This document shows positions 42,559 through 53,631 of a stretch of DNA of 64,000 bases, piece by piece. The notes beneath the pieces are model-generated. The model saw only the letters and a list, made by a program, of their open reading frames with translations. It was not told the DNA's origin and ran no database searches. This DNA is from Alopecurus myosuroides. Lineage: Eukaryota > Streptophyta > Magnoliopsida > Poales > Poaceae. Both the position numbers and the translations under genes were made by a program. Numbering within the stretch: the stretch's first letter is position 1; the number at the start of each line of letters is the position of its first letter. The stretch lies in NCBI GenBank assembly GCA_028641055.1, contig CM054062.1, forward strand, positions 233,876,376 through 233,940,375, in the 5' to 3' direction.

Positions 42559-45500
42559 TGTAACATCCCAAGTATGAAAACCTACCATTTAGAATGTTTG
42601 ATTTCTTGTTATTTAAGTTTTGCATCATGTCATCATATTGTTTCCATGTTGTTTGCTTTTGTTTCTAAATTGTTGCATTTGTTTTCCACTGTTTTCACAA
42701 CTCAAATTCAAACCTTACTCAAACAATGTTTTCATACTTGTTCTGTTACAACTTTTGGAATAAAAATAACAAGTGAAAACAACCAAATTGTTCCATTTTA
42801 TGCCATGTTGATCACCCCTTAAATTGTTGGTTTTAATAATGGTTATTGATATTAACAATTTCACTCAAATTTGGTTCAAATTTCAAAGGGCATTCAAACC
42901 TTTAAAATTTTGAAAATAAAAATTATCAACTGGTTGTTTTTGAACTAAGGAGCTTCTCCAAATTTTTTTCAAATAACAAAGTTCAATTAAAACCTCCATT
43001 TGTTTCCATTAAAATAGAAATGCTCAAACTATTAAATTGTTCTCTTTAAATTATTCGTTTAATATCAACTTCACTTAAACACCATCCAATTACCAAACAT
43101 CAACTAAATTGAAGTATTGGAAAACAAAGTTGGTATTATGGTGTTGTTACAAAAACAAAACTCTACAAAATTTCCCTAAATTTTCCCTAGCACAAAACCT
43201 CTCTTTTTCTCCCTATTCCTTTTCAGCAAAAAAAAAAAAAATAAGAAAGGAGAGATGGGGAGGCAGGCCAGCCCACAAGGGCAGCCCACCTACAACCCGA
43301 ACAGCCCACTCACCCCTTCTCCCTCGTACGGACACGGACAGAGGGGAGATGTCGCTGTCATCTCCCTCCCCCCATGGTCCCCTCAACCACTCCCCCTCCC
43401 CTATATCTCCCCCCTCAGGACCCCAACCCGTGACCTAACCCTAGCCGCCTTCACTCCTTCCCCCTCCTAGCGCCGCCCCTCTCTCTCACTTCCTCTGGTT
43501 CTTTCTCTTTGAACCCGAAGAGGAGCTGCAGCCACCTTTACCGCCGGAGTTCATCCTCCGATCGCCGTCGCCTCCGGCACCCTCCGGCCGCGCCGAGGGC
43601 ACCCCTGCGAAGAGGTTATACTCCTCTTCCCATTCCCCTACTATCCCCTCCCGTTCCCTTCCTGTTTACGTCGTGAGCTTCCACGCCATCGAGGCCTATC
43701 TGTGCTTGTTTCCGTCAGGGAAGCACCTCTGTAGGTGTCTTTGCAGGTTCAGTTCGCGCCGCGAATTAGGTTCAAAACCAACCTCGACCCGTATCCATCA
43801 AACCAGCCGCAGTGGCCTGCTGGCAGCGTTCCTTGCGCGCGAGCCAGAGATCCCGAGATCGAGTCCCAGCTCCCCCCCCACCTTTTTTTCGTTTTAATTC
43901 AGTAACAGCGCGAGTCCACAGCTTAAGCTCCCACCCGCACCCTTCTGTTACCAAACTCAGCGCACAGCCCATTGGTTTGGTTCCCTGTGCTAGCAACCAG
44001 AGGTGAGGGGATCGAATCCCCCCTCCCTCAATTTACCAACCTTTTATTCCTCCATGTTTTTGGTCACAGAAACTTCCAGGATTCACAACTAGGCCCTTGC
44101 ACATTAAATCTAGCCCCTGCAAATATTTTTCCTAAGTCCCTAATTGGAATAAAATGGCAGAATAATACCAAATTTTGTAAATTGCCTAAATAATTCATTT
44201 TAGTTCCAAATCCAACATTTTTGATATGTTTTCAATACCAAATTAAATGTTCTACCCAAATATAAAATTTGTTTACTGTTTTGAATATTTTAAATTGGTG
44301 CAAAATTTGAAAACTTGTCAAATTCACTTAAATTTGCAAAATTCATAACTTGCTCATAAAAATTCCAAATTTCACAAACCAAATATGTTTTCCAATCAAT
44401 TTTTCATGTACTTTTCAAATATAAATTTTGTTTGCTGTTTTGAATAATTTAAATTGCTGAAAACAATTGTTTCTTGTTTATTGCATTTAAAATTGCCAAA
44501 ATAATAACTTGCTCATTTTAAATCCAATTTCCACAAATGAAATATGTTTTCCATGCAAAATTAAACCCTCTTTCCAAATATAAAATTTGTTTCATGCTTT
44601 GAATAATTAAAATTGCCTAAACCATTTAATTCTTGTTTAATGCAATTAAAAATTGTTTATTATTGTTTAATTCATAATTAAATAATCCAAAGTCCAATTT
44701 CAATATGTGAAACATGTAATCCAACTAAAATTTGATAACCTTTTCAAATATCAACTTTGTTATTTGTTTTGAACACTTTAACTTGTTGAAAACAACAATT
44801 ACTTGTGTGACATCAATAAGGAACCAAAATTCCTAACATAACAAATAAAAATCCCACACTTGTTTTACTCCTTTTCCAATTGCATCTAACTTGTTTACTC
44901 CTTGTTATCATCATGCCTTGCATCATGTTTAACCACTTACACTTGTTAATCAAATGTAGATAATTGCTTCCACCTTAACCATTTGCATCCATATGCAATT
45001 CACATTGCATATGGGTCCAATTAAATTGTGTTATCTTGTCAAGTAGTTTATTCTGATGCATCTATTAACCTGACATGCATCATCCCATTGTTTGTGCACT
45101 ATGCCATGTTATTGATTGTTTATCTTTCTGCATTGTCTGTTTGCTTCTTCCCGGATATACGACGACGTTGAGACCGACGATACTTACGACACCCCGTCTA
45201 AGGAGTTAGCTCAGTACCAGGCTACTGGGTTTTGCAGGCAAGTTATCACTCACATGAACCACTGTGTTCCTTTCAACCTTGGTTACCGATACTTTCTGTT
45301 GTTCTTACTGCTAGCCTTAGTAGTAGTTGTTTCTGTTACGAACCTATCACATGAATCCCTTAAACCTGATATTGCCTCATCTCCCTTCCTACAACCCATT
45401 GTTTGAGCCAGTGCCTTACTAGCATGCTTAGGTTGTTTTGCTCGAGTCTGTTACCCGTTACTTTCTGTTACTATACCTATTACGTTGTGGGGGCTCGATG

Positions 45501-46996
45501 TTTAATCAATCAATCATGCTAATGTTGCTATTAATAATAAATTTGATGATAAGGCACCGGCAGGAGGCCCATGAGAGGTTTTGAAGCCTGCTAGTGTCGA
45601 CCCTAATAGGAAAAGGGTCTTGTCTACTGATCCATGATGAGCGCACTAACCGCATGTGGGAAGCGAGTATGGGCGCCCCCCTCAACTTGACCTGATTCGC
45701 ATCTCGTCCAAATCGCCTCATTTAGTTCGTGTTTTCCATTTGCCGCATCATGTTTTTGCGAGCCCAGGCCAGGGTGGAACTTTCGTAGTCGGCATATAGG
45801 GGGACACGTTCTTAGAGTGCTATGAGGGTCCATTTTCTTCTGGGCTCGATTAGCCGTGCGCCCAAGGTGCTTTGGGCTTGATGCGAAGAATGGTTGGTTG
45901 TGTTGAGTGCCCCGCTTGGTGGGGTGATCTCCCATCTGGCGGGCCATTCATGCGTGTACGGCCAAATTGGTGCAACCCTGCAGGGATAATCTTCTCGAGA
46001 AGCCGTGTTTTCCGCGGTTATGGATTACTTGGTGAAAGTACTGGCTAACAAGTACTCAGGACAACTTAAACATAATGATCAAACATGCTACACCCCATGA
46101 TTAATAACTTGACTAGTAATAGGCTTATTGACACAATAATTTGAACCATCATTAACTCAACGGTGTGAGTTATCCTCGGATTGCTTCTTTGGATAAGGGG
46201 CGAGATCCAGGATGGGTTTGTTTGAAGTTATCTTTCAGTTGGTTACAATCCTCGATCTTATCTCCTTTCTGTTAGCCGGAAGTGGTAGAATCTCTGTAGT
46301 TGGTTAGCGCAGCCAGTTGCAGCATCTTTTATATCCCCTCTCTTCCGTTGAACCCAAAGCATCTGTGCTTGGTGTTGACGGGTTACACTTTGGTGAACTG
46401 TGAGTCTTGCTTGCCAGTACGTTGGTGTACTGACCCCTTTGGGGCTGTGGTTTACGCAGACGACGTTCCGAGGATCTACATGGTGGCAACTACGTGAAGT
46501 TTGACGAGACTGCTGACGAGTAGATAGCGGACCCGGGCAGGATCCGAGACTTCGTGGATGGGCTCCGTCTGTTTGTTTCCGGCCTCTTAGGCCTATTTGG
46601 TTCTTGTCTGTACTCAGACATGTTGAATGCTTCCGCTGTATTGTAATGATGTATTGTTGGGGCATGTGCCCTCTGAATGATTGTATTTGCTATCTCTGCT
46701 CTAATGAGAGCCATTTGCAACTTATTTCAATCTTTTGTGTCGTAGAGATCTGTTGTGATATCACTTGTTAAACGCCGTTGACGTACCATGTGTGTATGGT
46801 TTGAAGTACGTCGACGGAAGTGCCTTTGATCTCTAGTGGATAGTTTACATCGACGATGGAATAGCAGGGCTTGTGTTGTCGCGCATAAGCGCAGGCCTAC
46901 CAGGAAGCTGGGACGTGGGAGCAGTTATGCCCCATAATCCAAGCATCTGCTATCCAGTTCGTACGGTGAGTATCCCCTAGAAATCAGGGTGCGACA
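42559..46996 (+). repeat. 5' LTR of the identical-LTR element
   Basis: 4438 bp, TGTAACATCC to GGGTGCGACA. An AT-rich first part, an A13 run near 43229, a GC- and CT-rich block (43250-43650) with a TATA-like ctatatc near 43401, then AT-rich to 45110 and mixed sequence after. Small ORFs (for example 45116-45406 and 46258-46665) recur in both LTRs and do not look like proteins. Confidence 0.93.
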
Positions 46997-46998
46997 AA

Positions 46999-47010
46999 TG
47001 GTATCAGAGC
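46999..47010 (+). other. PBS of the identical-LTR element
   Basis: TGGTATCAGAGC, two bases after the 5' LTR, complementary to initiator tRNA-Met. Confidence 0.92.
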
Positions 47011-47466
47011 CTGTCTGCCTGTAGGATCCCTTTTTACTGGTCGCAGTTGAGTCTAGAAACTATTTTGTAGCTATATAGGAAAATGAAACGTGAGAGTAGG
47101 AATTCTGTTCTTTTTCTTCTTTTCCCCACCCTCCCTCCCTTTTCTGGTAAGGAAGTGCAACGTTGTTTTCCCTTCTCACCTAAACTTTCAAGTTAGGATT
47201 TCACGTATTCTGGTTTCTCTAGGATGGTTATATCTACTAGACCATAGGAATGGAGGTGGTTGTGACATGATTTATCATGTTGCCTACTCACGATTGAGAA
47301 CGGTGGCAAATAGGCCCCGGAAGCAGATCCTCTATTCCTTAAGCAGTAGATATTGATCCTCTAGAAGCCCGGATGGGTTTTTCCATAGTACCTCAGGAGT
47401 TTTGTTCTCGTTTTCCCCGATGTTGATATCCTGTTCTTCTCAACATCCTTTTCGTTCGTTGAAATC

Positions 47467-47920
47467 TTGTTGTTGTTTTCCATTTCAGTTCTTCTACCGG
47501 CGTCTAATCAAAACTTCCTCGTAAACTCTTGTCCAGCTAAGGTGCTATTTGATACCGGAGCATCACATTCCTTTGTGTCAACAATATTTTCCACAACATA
47601 CAACCCAATTCTGCTTCCACTAAGCAATCAAAACTCTGTTCACTCCCCGGGATCTCAAATGTTGACTTCCAAGATAAGTAAGAACAATCCAATTCTAATG
47701 GGAGGCCACATATTCCTCGCTTCTCTCATGTTGCTGATTCTGACATTGATCTCATTCTTCGTGTTGGATTGATGTCAATAACTCTGTTCCACCCTTATTA
47801 CAGATAGTCTATTCTCCAAATGAATCAAATTCTATCCAGCTATACACCCTCCATACAAAAAACCACTCCCTTTACTTAAAAATGTTCCGGTGGTTTCCAA
47901 ATTCCCTGACGTCTACCCAA
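47467..47920 (+). pseudogene. Aspartic protease remnant joined to the start of the RT region
   Basis: The frame contains NSCPAKVLFDTGASHSFVST, with the DTG triad intact at 47551-47559; it is the same protein region as DSGASHSFV in Tekay copy A. It ends near 47770. Just beyond, SKFPDVYPRSFR (47893-47928) resembles the [11 protein letters not shown] linker at the start of chromovirus RT, and then the sequence jumps to the 3' end (an ARFLQGG frame next to the PPT). So gag, RT, RNase H and integrase are deleted. It cannot encode a working polyprotein. Confidence 0.78.
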
Positions 47921-47974
47921 GAAGTTTCCGGACCTTCTCTTTTCTCAGTAGGAATCTCGGGGCGCGATTCCTTC

Positions 47975-47984
47975 AAGGGGGGGC
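47975..47984 (+). other. PPT of the identical-LTR element
   Basis: aagggggggc (47975-47984), four bases before the 3' LTR start TGTAAC at 47989. Confidence 0.8.
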
Positions 47985-47988
47985 GTTT

Positions 47989-50900
47989 TGTAACATCCCA
48001 AGTATGAAAACCTACCATTTAGAATGTTTGATTTCTTGTTATTTAAGTTTTGCATCATGTCATCATATTGTTTCCATGTTGTTTGCTTTTGTTTCTAAAT
48101 TGTTGCATTTGTTTTCCACTGTTTTCACAACTCAAATTCAAACCTTACTCAAACAATGTTTTCATACTTGTTCTGTTACAACTTTTGGAATAAAAATAAC
48201 AAGTGAAAACAACCAAATTGTTCCATTTTATGCCATGTTGATCACCCCTTAAATTGTTGGTTTTAATAATGGTTATTGATATTAACAATTTCACTCAAAT
48301 TTGGTTCAAATTTCAAAGGGCATTCAAACCTTTAAAATTTTGAAAATAAAAATTATCAACTGGTTGTTTTTGAACTAAGGAGCTTCTCCAAATTTTTTTC
48401 AAATAACAAAGTTCAATTAAAACCTCCATTTGTTTCCATTAAAATAGAAATGCTCAAACTATTAAATTGTTCTCTTTAAATTATTCGTTTAATATCAACT
48501 TCACTTAAACACCATCCAATTACCAAACATCAACTAAATTGAAGTATTGGAAAACAAAGTTGGTATTATGGTGTTGTTACAAAAACAAAACTCTACAAAA
48601 TTTCCCTAAATTTTCCCTAGCACAAAACCTCTCTTTTTCTCCCTATTCCTTTTCAGCAAAAAAAAAAAAAATAAGAAAGGAGAGATGGGGAGGCAGGCCA
48701 GCCCACAAGGGCAGCCCACCTACAACCCGAACAGCCCACTCACCCCTTCTCCCTCGTACGGACACGGACAGAGGGGAGATGTCGCTGTCATCTCCCTCCC
48801 CCCATGGTCCCCTCAACCACTCCCCCTCCCCTATATCTCCCCCCTCAGGACCCCAACCCGTGACCTAACCCTAGCCGCCTTCACTCCTTCCCCCTCCTAG
48901 CGCCGCCCCTCTCTCTCACTTCCTCTGGTTCTTTCTCTTTGAACCCGAAGAGGAGCTGCAGCCACCTTTACCGCCGGAGTTCATCCTCCGATCGCCGTCG
49001 CCTCCGGCACCCTCCGGCCGCGCCGAGGGCACCCCTGCGAAGAGGTTATACTCCTCTTCCCATTCCCCTACTATCCCCTCCCGTTCCCTTCCTGTTTACG
49101 TCGTGAGCTTCCACGCCATCGAGGCCTATCTGTGCTTGTTTCCGTCAGGGAAGCACCTCTGTAGGTGTCTTTGCAGGTTCAGTTCGCGCCGCGAATTAGG
49201 TTCAAAACCAACCTCGACCCGTATCCATCAAACCAGCCGCAGTGGCCTGCTGGCAGCGTTCCTTGCGCGCGAGCCAGAGATCCCGAGATCGAGTCCCAGC
49301 TCCCCCCCCACCTTTTTTTCGTTTTAATTCAGTAACAGCGCGAGTCCACAGCTTAAGCTCCCACCCGCACCCTTCTGTTACCAAACTCAGCGCACAGCCC
49401 ATTGGTTTGGTTCCCTGTGCTAGCAACCAGAGGTGAGGGGATCGAATCCCCCCTCCCTCAATTTACCAACCTTTTATTCCTCCATGTTTTTGGTCACAGA
49501 AACTTCCAGGATTCACAACTAGGCCCTTGCACATTAAATCTAGCCCCTGCAAATATTTTTCCTAAGTCCCTAATTGGAATAAAATGGCAGAATAATACCA
49601 AATTTTGTAAATTGCCTAAATAATTCATTTTAGTTCCAAATCCAACATTTTTGATATGTTTTCAATACCAAATTAAATGTTCTACCCAAATATAAAATTT
49701 GTTTACTGTTTTGAATATTTTAAATTGGTGCAAAATTTGAAAACTTGTCAAATTCACTTAAATTTGCAAAATTCATAACTTGCTCATAAAAATTCCAAAT
49801 TTCACAAACCAAATATGTTTTCCAATCAATTTTTCATGTACTTTTCAAATATAAATTTTGTTTGCTGTTTTGAATAATTTAAATTGCTGAAAACAATTGT
49901 TTCTTGTTTATTGCATTTAAAATTGCCAAAATAATAACTTGCTCATTTTAAATCCAATTTCCACAAATGAAATATGTTTTCCATGCAAAATTAAACCCTC
50001 TTTCCAAATATAAAATTTGTTTCATGCTTTGAATAATTAAAATTGCCTAAACCATTTAATTCTTGTTTAATGCAATTAAAAATTGTTTATTATTGTTTAA
50101 TTCATAATTAAATAATCCAAAGTCCAATTTCAATATGTGAAACATGTAATCCAACTAAAATTTGATAACCTTTTCAAATATCAACTTTGTTATTTGTTTT
50201 GAACACTTTAACTTGTTGAAAACAACAATTACTTGTGTGACATCAATAAGGAACCAAAATTCCTAACATAACAAATAAAAATCCCACACTTGTTTTACTC
50301 CTTTTCCAATTGCATCTAACTTGTTTACTCCTTGTTATCATCATGCCTTGCATCATGTTTAACCACTTACACTTGTTAATCAAATGTAGATAATTGCTTC
50401 CACCTTAACCATTTGCATCCATATGCAATTCACATTGCATATGGGTCCAATTAAATTGTGTTATCTTGTCAAGTAGTTTATTCTGATGCATCTATTAACC
50501 TGACATGCATCATCCCATTGTTTGTGCACTATGCCATGTTATTGATTGTTTATCTTTCTGCATTGTCTGTTTGCTTCTTCCCGGATATACGACGACGTTG
50601 AGACCGACGATACTTACGACACCCCGTCTAAGGAGTTAGCTCAGTACCAGGCTACTGGGTTTTGCAGGCAAGTTATCACTCACATGAACCACTGTGTTCC
50701 TTTCAACCTTGGTTACCGATACTTTCTGTTGTTCTTACTGCTAGCCTTAGTAGTAGTTGTTTCTGTTACGAACCTATCACATGAATCCCTTAAACCTGAT
50801 ATTGCCTCATCTCCCTTCCTACAACCCATTGTTTGAGCCAGTGCCTTACTAGCATGCTTAGGTTGTTTTGCTCGAGTCTGTTACCCGTTACTTTCTGTTA

Positions 50901-52426
50901 CTATACCTATTACGTTGTGGGGGCTCGATGTTTAATCAATCAATCATGCTAATGTTGCTATTAATAATAAATTTGATGATAAGGCACCGGCAGGAGGCCC
51001 ATGAGAGGTTTTGAAGCCTGCTAGTGTCGACCCTAATAGGAAAAGGGTCTTGTCTACTGATCCATGATGAGCGCACTAACCGCATGTGGGAAGCGAGTAT
51101 GGGCGCCCCCCTCAACTTGACCTGATTCGCATCTCGTCCAAATCGCCTCATTTAGTTCGTGTTTTCCATTTGCCGCATCATGTTTTTGCGAGCCCAGGCC
51201 AGGGTGGAACTTTCGTAGTCGGCATATAGGGGGACACGTTCTTAGAGTGCTATGAGGGTCCATTTTCTTCTGGGCTCGATTAGCCGTGCGCCCAAGGTGC
51301 TTTGGGCTTGATGCGAAGAATGGTTGGTTGTGTTGAGTGCCCCGCTTGGTGGGGTGATCTCCCATCTGGCGGGCCATTCATGCGTGTACGGCCAAATTGG
51401 TGCAACCCTGCAGGGATAATCTTCTCGAGAAGCCGTGTTTTCCGCGGTTATGGATTACTTGGTGAAAGTACTGGCTAACAAGTACTCAGGACAACTTAAA
51501 CATAATGATCAAACATGCTACACCCCATGATTAATAACTTGACTAGTAATAGGCTTATTGACACAATAATTTGAACCATCATTAACTCAACGGTGTGAGT
51601 TATCCTCGGATTGCTTCTTTGGATAAGGGGCGAGATCCAGGATGGGTTTGTTTGAAGTTATCTTTCAGTTGGTTACAATCCTCGATCTTATCTCCTTTCT
51701 GTTAGCCGGAAGTGGTAGAATCTCTGTAGTTGGTTAGCGCAGCCAGTTGCAGCATCTTTTATATCCCCTCTCTTCCGTTGAACCCAAAGCATCTGTGCTT
51801 GGTGTTGACGGGTTACACTTTGGTGAACTGTGAGTCTTGCTTGCCAGTACGTTGGTGTACTGACCCCTTTGGGGCTGTGGTTTACGCAGACGACGTTCCG
51901 AGGATCTACATGGTGGCAACTACGTGAAGTTTGACGAGACTGCTGACGAGTAGATAGCGGACCCGGGCAGGATCCGAGACTTCGTGGATGGGCTCCGTCT
52001 GTTTGTTTCCGGCCTCTTAGGCCTATTTGGTTCTTGTCTGTACTCAGACATGTTGAATGCTTCCGCTGTATTGTAATGATGTATTGTTGGGGCATGTGCC
52101 CTCTGAATGATTGTATTTGCTATCTCTGCTCTAATGAGAGCCATTTGCAACTTATTTCAATCTTTTGTGTCGTAGAGATCTGTTGTGATATCACTTGTTA
52201 AACGCCGTTGACGTACCATGTGTGTATGGTTTGAAGTACGTCGACGGAAGTGCCTTTGATCTCTAGTGGATAGTTTACATCGACGATGGAATAGCAGGGC
52301 TTGTGTTGTCGCGCATAAGCGCAGGCCTACCAGGAAGCTGGGACGTGGGAGCAGTTATGCCCCATAATCCAAGCATCTGCTATCCAGTTCGTACGGTGAG
52401 TATCCCCTAGAAATCAGGGTGCGACA
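47989..52426 (+). repeat. 3' LTR of the identical-LTR element
   Basis: 4438 bp, copy of 42559-46996 with no difference noticed. Confidence 0.93.
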
Positions 52427-52431
52427 GTTCT

Positions 52432-53626
52432 GAAGCTGTCTCCTGGCACCCTGCCGGAGAGGATATCATCACCGGAGGCCTCTTCATCACCATGCCTGCC
52501 TCTGGAGTGATGCGTGAGTAGTTCAGCCTTGGACTACGGGTCCATAGCAGTAGCTAGATGGTTGTCTTCTCCTCCTATGCCTCAATGTTTAGATCTCGTG
52601 AGCTGCCTAACATGATCGCGGTTGTTCTTATGTAATTCTATGTGTTGTGTTTGCTGGGATCCGATGAATATTGAACTTATGCCAAGTTGATTATAGTCTT
52701 TATTGCATATGTTATTTGTGATCTTGCATGCTTTCCGTTGCTAGTGGTTGCTCTGGCCAAGTAGTTGCTAGTGACTCCAAGAGGGAGTATTTATGCTCGA
52801 TAGTTGGGTTCATGCCACCTTTTCGCCTGTGCTCGAGTGACAGAAACGTGACGGGGGAGGATGTTCTGTTGCTACTAGGGAGAAAACAGCGGTGTGAGTG
52901 CCCGCGTGCACAATCATTGCTTACATTACACACATTGCTTAATGCGATTATCTGTTGCTTGCATATTAATACCTAAGAGGGTTCAGATGATAACCTGAGG
53001 GTGGATTATTAGCCATAGATGCAGTTGGAACGGTCTATATATTGTTGTAATGCCCGCACTAAATATCATAGTAGTCATCATGTCATGAATGTGCACTACG
53101 GTGCAACCTCTATTTGTCATTTTCCTAGCTGTAATTTGTTCACCCATCATGCTATCTTTTATGGAAAGACACCACTAGTGAACCTATGAACCCCGGTCCA
53201 TTTTCCTACACTGTTGAAAAAAACACTACAATTCCCTGCTTTCTTTACTTACTGCAAGCATACACTATTTTCTATACTATACGTCTAATCTTTGTTTTCA
53301 GCAAGACCAGTGAGATTGACAACCTCACTGTACCGTTGGGACAAAGTATTTTGGTTGTGTTGTGTGCAGGTTCCGCGTTGTTGCTGACACCGGTGAGGCG
53401 CCATCACCATCGTCAGTGGCATCAACCTTCCAAAGATCCTCTTTTTCCTACTGGATTGATAACCTTGGTTCTTAACTGAGGGAAATTCTTACCGCTTCAC
53501 TCATCACACCCTCCTCTTGGGGTTCCCAACGCACCATGAACGTTTGCATCAAAGAATTTCTGGCGTTTGCCGGGGATTCAAAGCCATCAAGAAGCAACCA
53601 CTCCCTCGTTAACTCTTCAAGCAACA
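52432..53626 (+). repeat. 3' LTR of the Sabrina-like element, right piece
   Basis: Resumes with gaagctgtctcctggcaccc, matching the 5' LTR at about 36757, and ends AAGCAACA before TSD atatg. Several percent divergence from the 5' LTR by eye. It includes a small insertion caccatcgtcagtgg near 53405. No gene. Confidence 0.92.
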
Positions 53627-53631
53627 ATATG

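Larger units (their letters stand above)
42559..52426 (+). mobile_element. Non-autonomous LTR element with two identical 4438-bp LTRs
   Basis: Perfect TSD gttct (42554-42558 and 52427-52431). LTRs 42559-46996 and 47989-52426 have equal length at an offset of 5430. Every stretch I compared was identical, including all translated frames on both strands. The interior is only 992 bp: PBS TGGTATCAGAGC two bases after the LTR, about 450 bp of unrecognised DNA, a protease fragment, and a PPT. LTR start TGTAACATCCCA and tRNA-Met PBS fit a Tekay-type chromovirus derivative with nearly all of gag and pol deleted (LARD-like, but with long LTRs and a short core). It is the youngest insertion in the window. 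Confidence 0.93.
36295..53626 (+). mobile_element. Sabrina-like non-autonomous LTR element (Athila-like LTR)
   Basis: TSD atatg at 36290-36294 and 53627-53631. 5' LTR 36295-37937 (1643 bp), internal 37938-42095 (4158 bp), and 3' LTR in two pieces, 42096-42558 and 52432-53626 (1658 bp in total). LTRs start TGATACGTCTCC and end AAGCAACA. The PBS is of the tggcgccgttgccgggga type. The interior encodes one ORF of 362 aa and no gag, protease, RT or integrase, so transposition must depend on proteins from another element. The name Sabrina-like is a recollection of a Triticeae family with this LTR start. The 3' LTR hosts the element at 42559-52426. Confidence 0.88.

Noticed and set aside
45116..46720. 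Several ORFs of 60-135 codons in the identical-LTR element (also at 50546-52150)
   Set aside because: They are in the LTRs, overlap on both strands, are identical only because the LTRs are, and resemble no protein.
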